From Gnetum montanum (Eukaryota > Streptophyta > Gnetopsida > Gnetales > Gnetaceae): a DNA stretch of 64,000 nt. Where the stretch lies: positions 408,902 to 472,901 of the forward strand of contig MNCI01006016.1 in assembly GCA_015680685.1 (NCBI GenBank), given 5' to 3'. Below, one piece after another: positions 46,140 through 56,783 of the stretch. The first letter of the stretch is position 1. Every line of letters starts with the position of its first letter. A program made the translations under genes and the position numbers. The notes under the pieces are model-generated. The model was not told where the DNA came from. It searched no databases and saw only the letters and a program-made list of their open reading frames with translations.

Positions 46140-46704
46140 TCTTCCTTGGAAATTGACCAATCCAGGAAGCCCCCTCATCTATCTTCAAGTGGCAGGAAAT
46201 GAGCCATGTAAAGATCTTCTGGATTCAGGGTTGGGAGTCAACTTGATTTCACATGACATGTATAAGACTTGAAACCTGCCCTCGTTAAAGAAGAGCAACA
46301 TTCGGCTTGAGTTGGTAGAGCAATCCATTACTGTAACCTTAGGATTGGTAGAAGGCATTGTGACCACCATTTGTGGGTGGTCCTATCCTGCCGACTTCCT
46401 TGTCATTCGTGTTGAGAATTGTAAGGGAAAATTTCCAATCATAATGGGAAGAGCCTGGCTGAGCATGGTGGATGCAAGATTAGGACTCCGAGATCTTTCC
46501 CTTGAAATTTCAAAGAAAAATCCTTTTGGAAAGATCGAGAAGAAGCACATTCCATGCATCGTGTATAGTAACTCTAGGTGCAACTGTGTGCAGCATTTGT
46601 GGTCCACTAAGTGGACATCTATTCAAGCATGTAGTTGGTGTACCAAGGAATTGCAAGTTCAACAATGCTTGTATGTAGCATCCACAAATCAAGAAGGTAC
46701 CTAG
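46140..46704 (+). pseudogene. Protease of copy 3
   Basis: L-L-D-S-G-L-G-V-N-L-I-S (about 46218-46250; family D-S-G-S-x-V-N-L-I-S), then L-E-L-V-E-Q-S-I-T-V, and the open frame 46312-46704 with F-P-I-I-M-G-R-A-W-L-S-M-V-D-A. One stop at about 46270. Confidence 0.8.
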
Positions 46705-46740
46705 TGGCTGACCGCTGACCCTACTAGCAGCACCTTATGC

Positions 46741-47163
46741 ATGGAACCATCTAAGGGGCTTGTACATGCCTATGTTGAGAGCATGAATGATTTGGAAGAG
46801 GTCCATCAACAAGTATTCACTGTTGATGATCGTGATGATTGGGGAAAGCTGAAAATACCTAAAATTTTTAGAAAACAGCCCCTGGAACTCAAATCCTTAC
46901 CGGCCCACTTAGAATATGCATTTTTGCAGAATGGGAAACCGGCAATTATCAATGCTACCCTCGCTCCTAAACAAAAGAAGAAGTTGCTGAAGGTGGTGAA
47001 TAAATGGGATGCTACTTTTGCATGGTCATATCTTGAATTAACAAGGGTTGATCCTAGGTTTTGCCAACATCAGATTTATATTGAAGCCATGATGACAACC
47101 ACAAAGGTGGGTGAACCGCAAATTGAAGTAGGTCGTCAAAGATGAAATCGAGTAGTTGCTGAA
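46741..47163 (+). pseudogene. RT N-terminal spacer of copy 3, truncated
   Basis: An open frame of 134 codons with L-A-P-K-Q-K-K-K-L-L-K-V-V-N-K-W-D and F-A-W-S-Y-L-E-L-T-R-V-D-P-R-F-C, matching the spacer before RT in copy 1. It frameshifts and ends just after the E-I-E-x-L-L-K-V equivalent, where module copy B begins. Confidence 0.8.
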
Positions 47164-48268
47164 AGTGAGCGCAAAGAAAAGAATATGAATAGTCCCCAAC
47201 TAGTTAGTTACAAGAAACCAAAGAAAAGAATACGAACAGTCACCAACAAGTCAGTTACAAGCAACCAAAGAAAAGAATATGAATAGTCCCCAATAAGTTA
47301 GTTACAAGAAACCAAAGAAAAGAATATGAACAGTCCCCAAAAATTTAGTTACAAGAAATCAAAGAAAAGAATACGAACAGTCCTCAACAAGTCAGTTACA
47401 AGAAACCATTCATTATCCCTTATTCCACCTACAAATAGGAAGAGGATTGGAGGAAAAAAAGGAACACACACAAGGCAAAAGTAGCTTTGCAGAACACAAA
47501 AAAAAGAAGGATACATCAACAAGAAGTGTGGTTGCGAAGGGAGAGAAGACTGTCACTGCTACAAGAGATAGCAAAGAGGAAGAAAACAAGTGCGGCATAG
47601 CAATCCAATATTCGGATAATTCCTCCTAGTAAGCAAGATATCTAAGCAAGGAGGTAAAATGATCCATCTTTGTTATGTTTGGTAATGGCTAGCAAGGGTT
47701 GATTTTCTCACACTTTTTCTCTTCTTACTTGTCTAACCACCTTCACAATGCTTGTATGAAATATCAAGATTATTTTTGTAAGCTTAGACTTATTTTTTTT
47801 GGATCTCTCTACCCATCCTTTGCACTCTCATACCTAAATGACTTGGATTAGAGTTGTTTTTGTAATGATTTAGAAACACCCATAATGATTTGGGGCATTT
47901 ATAGCAAAGGATTGCCAAGGAAAATATCAAGATTGTTGTTGTAAACTTAGACTTATTTATTTTGGATCTCTTCGCCTATCCTTTGCACTCTCATGCTTGA
48001 AAGAATGGGATGAGAGTTGTTTCTGTAGTGATTCAGAAACACCCATAATGATTTGGGGCATTTATGGAAAAGGATTGCCAACAGGGGCTATGGATCCCTG
48101 ATGTGAGGATTGGTACCGTTGACCATTAGTGAGAGTATCCTTGGGTTCATCGATAAGTGTGAATTGTTGAATTCTTGGATTTTGGTTGGAATTCGATTGA
48201 TAAACCCTCCCCTTTTGAATGCATAAATCTTGGATTTGAATCTTGAATTATACTTATTTTCTTCCTAC

Positions 48269-48273
48269 ACCTT
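48269..48273. repeat. Left TSD (ACCTT) of solo LTR
   Basis: ACCTT, repeated at 49096-49100. The uninterrupted module copy A has a single ACCTT at the equivalent site (39638-39642 region). Confidence 0.9.
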
Positions 48274-49095
48274 TGATGAGTGGCTAGGTACCCCTACACC
48301 AAACCATGCGAATCATGGGCGTTGACACGCGACTCGGTCAAATTCCATAGACTGTAAGTACTTCATATACACCAAACCCCAACTAGCAAAACCTTGTGTT
48401 AGAACAGTCATTGTCTTCCCAACCTCACTTGTGATGTTCTGATTGCAATGGTTAAGTGAGATTGAGGCAAATGATTTTTATGGATTTTTCACTTTATCTT
48501 CTAATGTCTAATTCTTGAAATGAAAAGATGCATGTTCTGAGCATCCCCTAACCACTACTGGGTTACCAGACATTAAGCGTCACTAGGTTGCCAAGTGTTG
48601 GGTTTACGTTCGAGATGGTCGTACTTATGGTCGTTACGAACTATAAAAGTGCGATGACGATTAAAGTAATAACAATGAAAACCTAAGGCATTATTAAATC
48701 ATAGAAATATTAAACTATTAAATGCATCAAATGACTAAGTCTAATTACTACAAGGAGTGCTAGAAAAGCTTGTCTTTATTGCTGGTCACACCATTGGGCT
48801 TAGGTACATTAGTGCTCAAATAAAGAGCTAGAAACCTTTCTCACACCTACTGCAAGCACTTGGAAAATATTCTAACTCTTGTGGAAACAAACTGCAAGAG
48901 TTTCGCTACAACTACCAAAAAGGTACCTAAGTGCAGCAGAAGCACACTTATTTATAGGCTAGAACAAGTGCTACATAAACGAGGCCATGTAGATGCATGG
49001 ACCGATGTGTTGATGGGGTTGCATCGACGCAGTCGCATATACAGGGCCCCATATACACAGGCTAGTCGATGCATCGGCTGTTTAGTGCTTCATCA
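48274..49095 (-). mobile_element. Solo LTR (822 bp), TCGATGCATCGA type
   Basis: On the minus strand it starts TGATGAAGCACTAAACAGCC at 49095 and ends CCACTCATCA at 48274, with TATA box at 48956-48949. It is flanked by a perfect 5-bp TSD and splits the module, so it is a true solo LTR left by LTR-LTR recombination. Confidence 0.92.
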
Positions 49096-49204
49096 ACCTT
49101 CTCAAGTCTGATTTTAATATCTTTCTATAAGTTGATGGAGTGGGGGAAAACCTAGGATGTTAATTTATGGTTGAGATCTGTCTATTCTATGCTATTGAAC
49201 ATAT

Positions 49205-49910
49205 TATACTTGCTAACAATTCTTGTTAATATCCTTGTGATTTCCCTATTAGTAACCTCAACTTAACCATTAGCTTGGGAATGGAAAGGTGTTGTGATTT
49301 CCATATTAGTAACCCCCAAGCATTACGTGAGCTTCTAAAAAGTAGTGCCTATAAAATGAGTTTCTTTGTCAGAAATTAATGCACATGGCACACCAAACTT
49401 ATTTACAACATTTTTTTGTACAAACTAAGCAATAGTAGAGGATGTATAGTCAATGATGGTTGCAGCTTCTACCCATTTTGTACAATAGTCAATAGTGACT
49501 ATGATGTACACCTTTTCATTTGACATGGACATGATGGGACCCATGAAATCAATGCCCCAGATGTTGAATGGTTCTAGTGGTTGAATCCATTGTTGAGGTC
49601 CCTCCATTCGAGTAGTCATTCCACCATCTTGTTGGCATCATTCATAAGAGCAGATGTAATGGTAAGCATCCTTGAAGAGTGTTGGCTATTAGTACCCTAC
49701 CATTAGGATTTTAATAGTTGTGTGTCTCCTAGCATGGTGTCCTCCATAAGGACCTTCATGAGTGTCTTGGAGAACATGTAGTTGATCAACATCAAGGACA
49801 CACCAAAAAAATAGGCCATCAACGCACACCTTGTAGAGATGTCCATTGATCTCCATGAAGTGCTTTACTTAGTAAAGAAATTGTTGTTTCTTCTGGTGGT
49901 CCAACCCTTG
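49205..49910 (-). pseudogene. Integrase (partial) of copy 4
   Basis: The frame 49619-49425 has T-T-R-M-E-G-P-Q-Q-W-I-Q-P-L-E, then I-W-G-I-D-F-M-G-P-I with the first catalytic D, and Y-C-T-K-W-V-E-A-A. Further down the minus strand the core continues through stops to about 49205 and is truncated. Confidence 0.8.
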
Positions 49911-50500
49911 TGGCATCTCCTGAGTGAGAAGATAGATGAGAATGTTATCATATCATTTTGGCTCATTGGGCATCTGTTTAGTTATAGCCCTAGGAAAGAG
50001 GAGTTCATCAGGAAATGTATTAGAGAATGGGCTTTCTTCCTCTTTGTAATCCCATTGCAACTGAGATAGGTGATCAACGACCATATTCTCATTGCCCTTT
50101 CAATCTACCATTGTAAGATAAAATTCTTGCAAGATCACTAGCCACCATATGACACAAGGGCTTATCGTTAGCTTGTTCATTAGGAAGTGGATGGCATTAT
50201 GGTTCATGTGCACAAACACCTTATATCCAAGCACATAATGCCTAAACTTCTCTAGAGCAAACACCACCACCATCAATTCTTTCTCTATAGTGATGTAGTT
50301 TAGTTGTGCATCCACAATGCTTTGGTTAATGTATGGATGTAATATGGACATTTCTTGTTAGCTAACTACATTAATACAACAACCAAGGCATAATTTGATG
50401 TGTCCATCATGATGTGAAATGGTCTAAACCAGTTAGGTGCTTGTAGGATTGGAGTTTTTAGAAGCCTTTCATTTAGTTGCTAGAATGCTTTCTCACATTT
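49911..50500 (-). pseudogene. RNase H of copy 4
   Basis: 50351-50100 reads A-Q-L-N-Y-I-T-I-E-K-E-L-M-V-V-V-F-A-L-E-K-F-R and H-M-N-H-N-A-I-H-F-L; the aspartate of the T-D-H motif is N here. The D-H-L-S-Q-L ending follows at about 50060 in broken frame. Confidence 0.75.
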
Positions 50501-51345
50501 TGCAGTCCAGATGAAGGGAGCATATTTCTTTTTTAGCTCGACCAATGATTGTACGATCTTAGAAAAGTTCTTTATGAATCATCAATAGTAACTAGTATCT
50601 CCAAGCAATGACCGAACATTTTTAACTATTTCTAGCTAGTAGGTTATTCCTTGGATGACCCTTATTTTCTCAGGATCTACCTCAATTCCTACTTGTGAGA
50701 TATTGTGGCCTAGTGCAATGCCCTCCTAGACCATGAGGTGAATTTTTTGCCAATTGAGTTGCAAGTTAGTTTTAACACATCATTTCATCACTTGATCAAG
50801 GTAGTCCATGGCTTGCTCAAGTGTAGCTCCATAGGTGAAGAAGACATCCATGAAGAATTCCACACCATTACTAATTTGTTGTTGAAAAATGCTCAAGACC
50901 AGGCATTGGAATGTAGTAGGATCATTGCATAGACCAAACGACATCTTGAAATATGCAAAAGTCCCCCAAGTACTCATGAATGTTGTTTTTTCTTGGTCTT
51001 TTAGTGTAATTTGAATTTGGTTATAGCCACTATAACCATCTAGAAAGCTATAGTAGTAATGCCAAGATATGGTGTCAAGCACTTGGTCAAAAAATGGTAG
51101 TGGAAAATGATCTTTGAATGTTGCCATATTTAGAAATCTAAAGTCAATGTAGATCTGCCACCTGCCATGTTTCTTTGACACAATTACAAGTGGGCTAACC
51201 CACTTTCTATCTACAATGAAATAGATGAACCCCACCTTAAAGAGTTGCTCAATTTTCTCTTTGATAATTTGCTTCAATTTAGGATTCAACTGCCTTTGTG
51301 GCTATTTTTTTGGCTTCATGGCCAAGTTAGTGTAGATGCAATGCT
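50501..51345 (-). pseudogene. Reverse transcriptase of copy 4
   Basis: The frame 51289-50780 is open for 169 codons: K-Q-I-I-K-E-K-I-E-Q-L-F, V-S-P-L-V-I-V-S-K-K, G-T-F-A-Y-F-K-M-S-F-G-L-C-N-D-P-T-T-F-Q. The catalytic box reads F-F-M-D-V-F-F where F-M-D-D-F is expected, so the second catalytic aspartate is V. Thumb motifs continue in decayed frames to about 50500. Confidence 0.85.
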
Positions 51346-51599
51346 GGCATATCCTAGGATCAATCCTTGTGAGTTCAAGATATGACTAAGCAAAAGCTAC
51401 TAACCATCTTTCAACTACTTTCAACAACATCGTTTTCTATTCTAGATCAAGTTTTGCATTAATTATAACCAACTTTCCATTCTTCAAAAATAGATATATC
51501 ATTCCAACTGGTAAAATTTTTAGCTCAAGGGTCTCTTATTTGAATTTGTCAGGAATTTTCAACTCTCCCCAAAGAGTATCATTATTTGTATCATTAGAG

Positions 51600-52300
51600 A
51601 GTTGGTGATGAACTTACTCGAGTTCATCTATGCCTATGACATACACACATGTCAAGTTCTCAATTGGTTCCATGCAAAGTGTGCTACTTTTTTAATCAGT
51701 AGTCAATCACTAGGTGCCCTCCTATTTTATGGCTACTTCATATACACACCTTTGAATTTCTACTTTTGGTGCATATTGCTTGCATGTAGAGATAGATGCT
51801 TTCTTTATGGCCCAAAGTTTCTGCACAAAATTGCATCCTTTATTGCTGTACGCTATGCATGGAACTCTCTTCTTTTCGATCTTTCCAAATTTTTTCTCTT
51901 TAGATATCTCTAGGGAAAGATCTCTGATGCCCATTCTTGCATCTATGATGCTTAGGCATGCTCTTCCCCTGATGATTGGAAAGTCCCCTTTGTAGTTCTA
52001 TACTTTGATTACTAGGAAGTCAACAAGATAAGACCATCCATAGACAATGATCACAATGTATTCTACCAGTTCTAATAGAACAATGATGGATTGGTCTACC
52101 AATTCTAATCTTAAGTTGCTCTTCTTGAGAGGAGGTAGGTTATAGGTAGTGTACATCTCATGAAAAATCAAATTAACACTAGAACTTGAATTGAGAAGAG
52201 CCTTACATAGTTCGTTTCTAGCATGGATCCAATTAGACATAGTGTAAGTAAGCATTACAGTATGGATCCTTGGAAAAGTTTGGTTTGAACGAGGATTGAA
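51600..52300 (-). pseudogene. Protease of copy 4
   Basis: Within 52687-51998 the minus strand reads A-L-L-N-S-S-S-S-V-N-L-I-F (catalytic D-S-G changed to N-S-S), then L-E-L-V-D-Q-S-I-I-V and Y-L-V-D-F-L-V-I. The rest (51934-51722) has M-G-I-R-D-L-S-L-E-I-S-K-E. Inactive by the lost aspartate. Confidence 0.75.
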
Positions 52301-54763
52301 TGGAGGAAGAGGCAAGAGCAAGGTTGTCAACTGCAAGTGTAGGTGAAGGCTTAGGTGGACTATGGGGTTGGAAGAAAGGTCTTTTCTTTGATCAGGTGTT
52401 CGACCCCTCTGATTAATGGTTGGATTGCAAATTAGTAACCATCGTAGCATTTCATTGTTGTGATTGAGAAAGTAGTTCACCTTACATTGGTGGAGCAAAG
52501 GGTAGCTATGCAATTTGAGGAGGAGTGTGTGCAAGGATAGGAGGAGGATAAGGATAAGAGGAGATATCCCTTCTTTTATGTGGCAAATGAGCTTGGTAAT
52601 AACCTGAAGGATGGTAGTGAGGATAAAAATTAGAAACATGACTAAAGGAGTCACATGGAGACATGGGTTGTTGCACGTGATAACCATATGGATCAGGCTA
52701 CCGGTAAGGGTACTGTTGGCTTGCCAATGCTAGCACCCATGATTGTGGTTGCTGCCATTGTTGATACTGTTCATACGATTAAAGTGGAGCTCCACTTGGA
52801 TAATATGGTTGTTGCTAGTGGAACTACCTAAGATTACCTTGAGGATAACGTAACCTTCTGGATGTTTGCCTTTGTGTCAGTCATGGATGTAAGGCATAGA
52901 CCCCCAAAGTCCTATAGATGTGACACAACGGGGCCACATCCCTTAGGATGTTCATACTAATAGATGTCACATCCATGATCATCATGTGATTCACTATTTA
53001 CAACCTCTTCTATAGCAGCAATCTTGTCCTTACCTTTGTAATATGCATGTTGATCTTCCTTGCACCTCCTACACTCATGCTCACTACTTTATTCTTTGGA
53101 CTTCTCAGCAATTTTGAGAATAGCTTGGAATATATTGTCCATTGAGTCCCTTTACTAATCAACCTTGGCTGTAAGTTTAGATTGAAAATATTGAATCGGA
53201 AAGGCTTCCTTATGCACCCCTTCATTAAATATTGATTCATCCTCACTATCGTAGAATTAAATCTCCATCTTGCAAATGGAAGGATCAAGGTTGTACTCCT
53301 CTACACTTTCTCTTTTTTTAAGTTCACCCTCCTCTTTGACAACCTGTTCTATTAACCTTTATACCTAATGGGTAGTTAGTTCTAACAATCATCCTTGAGC
53401 ATAGACACCAAGAGTTTTCCTCATTTCATTACGAAGCCCATCTATAATGTGATGAAGTTAAATCAATTGAGAATAACCATGGCCAAGACATTTGTGCATC
53501 AAGGCATAGTATTGGCCAATGGAAGCATCCAAGGGTTCATGTGTTCCTTGTTTCCACCCTTGAATTTACTTCCTTAAGTTGGACACTCTAGAGTACCTTT
53601 GATACAAATCATTAAACAACTCAAGCATGGTACTCCATCATCTGATAGATTCCAGCTCTAAGGATCGGTACTAGTTTTCTGCTTCTTTGATAAGTGTCCT
53701 AGGGAAAAAATTCAATTTTTGCCACTTGTTCTATATGTTTTGTAAGGCACATGCAACTTGGAAAACTTGAAGATAATCCTGTGGAATATTGTTCATGTTT
53801 AACCATTTGATTTGACTATCTTTCACATACCTTATTGGAATTCTAACTATTTTGTGTGATGTTAAGCATACTTTGGGTAGTAAATAGAGGCTCATCAAGG
53901 CCTTGATCATGGTGCCTACAATGCCCTCTACTACCCATTCATTCATGACAATGTGCCTCTCTTAAATGTCTACGCCATTGACCTTGTCAATCCCAATGAT
54001 CCCTTTGGTTATTTTGGTCCCATTTATCATTTCATTCATTTCAATTACCTTCATCATGGTCTCACCTTTTGTGATCATGATTAGAACTAGAAGAAGAAAA
54101 AGAAGAAGAAGAAGGGAAAGAGGAAGGAGAATGAGCAACTCATAGTGCCTACTACCATCTCTTCAGCGATCATAACTACAATCATGATTGTGCTTCTTGT
54201 CAGCATCCCTATATTAATTTGCCCCCCAGATCCTCCGTTTTCATTAGATCCCTTGCTACTAGAATCAAGATTGTGAATTGTGGAGTGCAGATTCAAATTT
54301 TGACCTTCATCATTGAAGTCAAAGAGAGGAGTTTCATTAAATGGAAAACCCCCAAAGAAAGGTTCCCCACTAGCTTGTTGGTATAATAGGAATGGAGAAT
54401 CATTAAGTCCTTTTCCTTTTGTAAATTCATAATGCTACTCTAATTGCTGATCTCACAGGCATTGTGCTTTGGTGGGATGATAATCCCAGCATCAACATCA
54501 TCCACAATATACTTCCCATAGTGGTCTTGAAGACCACATCATGCAAGAATTTAATAGAGCATTGTAGGAGAAACACAATCAAGCATTAACACAATGTTGC
54601 CCTTCATGTCACGCCACTGTAGTTGTTCATCCTTGTGTAGGATGAAGGTGATGTTTGGCACATACTCATCAGAATGAGTATATATAAGTCGGTACTATTG
54701 AGGCTTTATTGTCTTAACTCTATTAGCCTTGGGCGAAGAAGCACTCCTATGAGAAGAAGACAT
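52301..54763 (-). pseudogene. gag and linker of copy 4
   Basis: Starts with ATG at 54763 (M-S-S-S-H-R-S), as in copy 5. N-L-H-S-T-I-H-N is at about 54290, the gag core at about 53950-53400 (I-V-R-I-P-I-R, W-L-N-M-N-N-I-P, A-C-A-L-Q-N-I), and a knuckle-like C-D-I-Y...H-P-K-G motif at about 52950. Many stops. Confidence 0.7.
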
Positions 54764-54880
54764 TTTTAGTTAGTGAATAAAAATCATAATGTGCCCTGAG
54801 AATTTGTTGCAGTAATTGTGAAATAAGATATGAATCTAAGGTTCATTGGGTCCTAGATAGCACACAAAACAACAAAACGT

Positions 54881-54898
54881 TCCTTGACAACAATGCCA
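54881..54898 (-). promoter_or_regulatory. Primer binding site of copy 4, tRNA-Asp type, decayed
   Basis: On the minus strand TGGCATTGTTGTCAAGGA, 12 of 18 matches to the tRNA-Asp PBS; all six differences are transitions (C to T or G to A). Confidence 0.7.
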
Positions 54899-54899
54899 A

Positions 54900-55117
54900 T
54901 GATGAGTGGGGAGGTACCCTTACACCCAACCATATGAATCACTAAGGTGTTATGCGTGATCTAGTCGAATTCTGTGGACCTATAGTTATCTTGTACACTA
55001 GCTTCTCTAAGAAGTGAAATGGCATAGAAAAAATTTGTTGTCTTCCCAACTACATTTGTGAGGCTCAAGGACATGGTTTAAGTGTAATTGAGATATGCTG
55101 GTTTGATGATGGCATCC
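54900..55117 (-). repeat. 5' LTR remnant of copy 4 (last about 218 bp)
   Basis: Reverse complement ends CCACTCATCA at 54900 next to the PBS. The upstream part of the LTR is replaced at about 55117 by an unrelated gag fragment. Confidence 0.75.
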
Positions 55118-55783
55118 CCCACGACTATGGAATTTACCATTGCAGTTGATAATAATGTTGAGGCTAGTAAGAAATCCCAATAGGATATTACCATTGGTTG
55201 TAGGACTATCTATAATTACCTTGTGAGAAAGGTAATTCCTATGCATTTTCTTTTATACAAACTTAGGATTTAAAGAAAAAACCCAATACTCATGTAGATG
55301 TAACATGACTAAGTGATCACCCTTTGGATGGTCATATAGGTATATGTCACATTCATCATCCTCTTTTATGGTTGAGTCTATAGCCTCTTCTTCTATAGCC
55401 ATTTTTCCTCGTTGCCGATAAGTGTTCCTACCTATTTCTTGATTCTTTTTCCTCCTCTTATTTTGATCACTTGATTCGTTTTGTGTTAGTCTCCTCTATG
55501 GTTTTCATATAAGTTGTAACTTTGTCATTCATCAACTCACACATCTTATCTATCCTTTCTTCAAGCTCATCAATAAACTTTTGTATTGGAAATATTTTTT
55601 GTGAAATAACCTCATTGAAAGCTGCCTATTTTTGCTCATCATAGATATGGATCCTTTTCTTTTGAAGAGTTGGATCCCCATTATATTCCTCTACATTTTT
55701 TTGTTTACATAGCTCTTCTTCTTCTTTTTCCACCCACACAATCAACCTTTGTATTTGATGGACTTTCAATTTGTAAAATTGAC
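55118..55783 (-). pseudogene. Older OTA gag fragment, minus strand
   Basis: Reading from 55783 leftward: H-Q-I-Q-R-L-I, a charged helix with E-E-Y-N-G-D-P-T-L-Q-K-K-R, then a C-D-I-Y-L-Y-D-H-P-K-G-D-H motif where the second cysteine pair of the knuckle is lost. Same gag segment as 27060-27560 of copy 1. Copy 5 inserted directly against its right end. Confidence 0.7.
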
Positions 55784-56624
55784 TGATGAATCACATTTTA
55801 TCTCTACTCCAACGTTGGGTATGCAACGTTGAGGTCTTGATGCGACATTGCTTACGCGATGTTGGGGTGTATACCCCAAGTTTATAAATACCACACTTGG
55901 GCTCTAGTTTTCACAAAAAATTTTTGGTCATTCTTAGTCAAAGTAGTGAAGCTCTTGCCATTTCTTTTCCTTAGAGTAAGAATACTTCTTGAGTGCTCGT
56001 AGAAGGAGTCTAAGTGTGTACAATTCATTATTCGAGTATTGATGTACCTGAGCGCAGTAGTGTGATGGGAATAAAAAAAACTCTTTTGACAATCCTTGCA
56101 ACACTGAGAACAGATTATTATTTTCTTTAATGATTCTACTTTCTTGCTTTTTATTTTAATATAATTAAATTAAGCAATTTATTTCCAATTGTTAATGAAC
56201 ACAAGCACGACCACTTCGAGCATTCATATGGTACTTAGTAACCCAACAATGCTTAACGTTTGGTAGTCCAGTAGTGCGATATGTGTTTAGGATGTGTTTG
56301 AAAAAGTGGGGTGGTTACTTGTGTTAGGCTAGATAGGTAGTAAACAAGTTATATTTTAAGTTACTCTACTCTTCATTTTTGTTGTAGGTGATTACATCTA
56401 TAAAACATAAAAAGATAAAAAATTATATACCTCAATTACACTTAAACCATACCCTTGAGCCTTACAAGTGTGGTTGGGAGGACAACAAATGTTCTCAACA
56501 CCCATTTCACTTCCTAGAAGAGCTAGTGCATTAGATAACTATAGGTCCATGGAATTCAATTGGATCATGTGTAACACCTTAGTGATTTGTATGGTTGGGC
56601 GTAGGGGTACCTCATCACTCATCA
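55784..56624 (+). repeat. 5' LTR of copy 5 (841 bp), CAACGTTG type
   Basis: Starts TGATGAATCACA and ends TCACTCATCA. TATA box 55885-55892. U3 array at 55808-55870 with CAACGTTG and GCGATGTTG words. Confidence 0.88.
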
Positions 56625-56625
56625 T

Positions 56626-56643
56626 TGGCATTGTTGCTTGGAA
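56626..56643 (+). promoter_or_regulatory. Primer binding site of copy 5, tRNA-Asp type, decayed
   Basis: TGGCATTGTTGCTTGGAA, 12 of 18 matches to the tRNA-Asp PBS, one base after the LTR. Confidence 0.7.
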
Positions 56644-56783
56644 ATTTTTTATTATTTTGTGCACTATCTGGGACCTAGTGAAATGTATTTAAATCATTGA
56701 AACAAACCTTAGAGTCATATCCTATTTTACCATTACTACAACTATTATCAGAGCACATTGTGATTTTTATTTGCTAACTAAAA

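Larger units (their letters stand above)
42957..47163 (+). mobile_element. OTA Ty3/gypsy, copy 3, truncated in RT
   Basis: 5' LTR from 42957 (TGATGAAGCGC) truncated near 43530 by a deletion that also removed the PBS and gag start. Then gag, linker, protease and the first part of RT to 47163, where the 1.2-kb module copy B begins. LTR type differs from copy 1 in its U3 word. Confidence 0.85.
47168..49198 (+). repeat. 1.2-kb repeat module, copy B, split by a solo LTR
   Basis: 47168-48273 and 49096-49198 together match 38524-39735. It contains the same 47-bp array (about 47172-47407) and the same 162-bp-type duplication (about 47757-48080). Right of 49198 it joins the integrase of copy 4. Confidence 0.85.
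49205..55117 (-). mobile_element. OTA Ty3/gypsy, copy 4, minus strand, truncated at both ends
   Basis: Minus-strand order: remnant of the 5' LTR end (55117-54900), PBS (54898-54881), gag from ATG 54763, linker, protease, RT, RNase H, integrase up to about 49205, where it is cut by module copy B. The U3 side of the 5' LTR and the 3' end with its LTR are missing. Confidence 0.88.
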
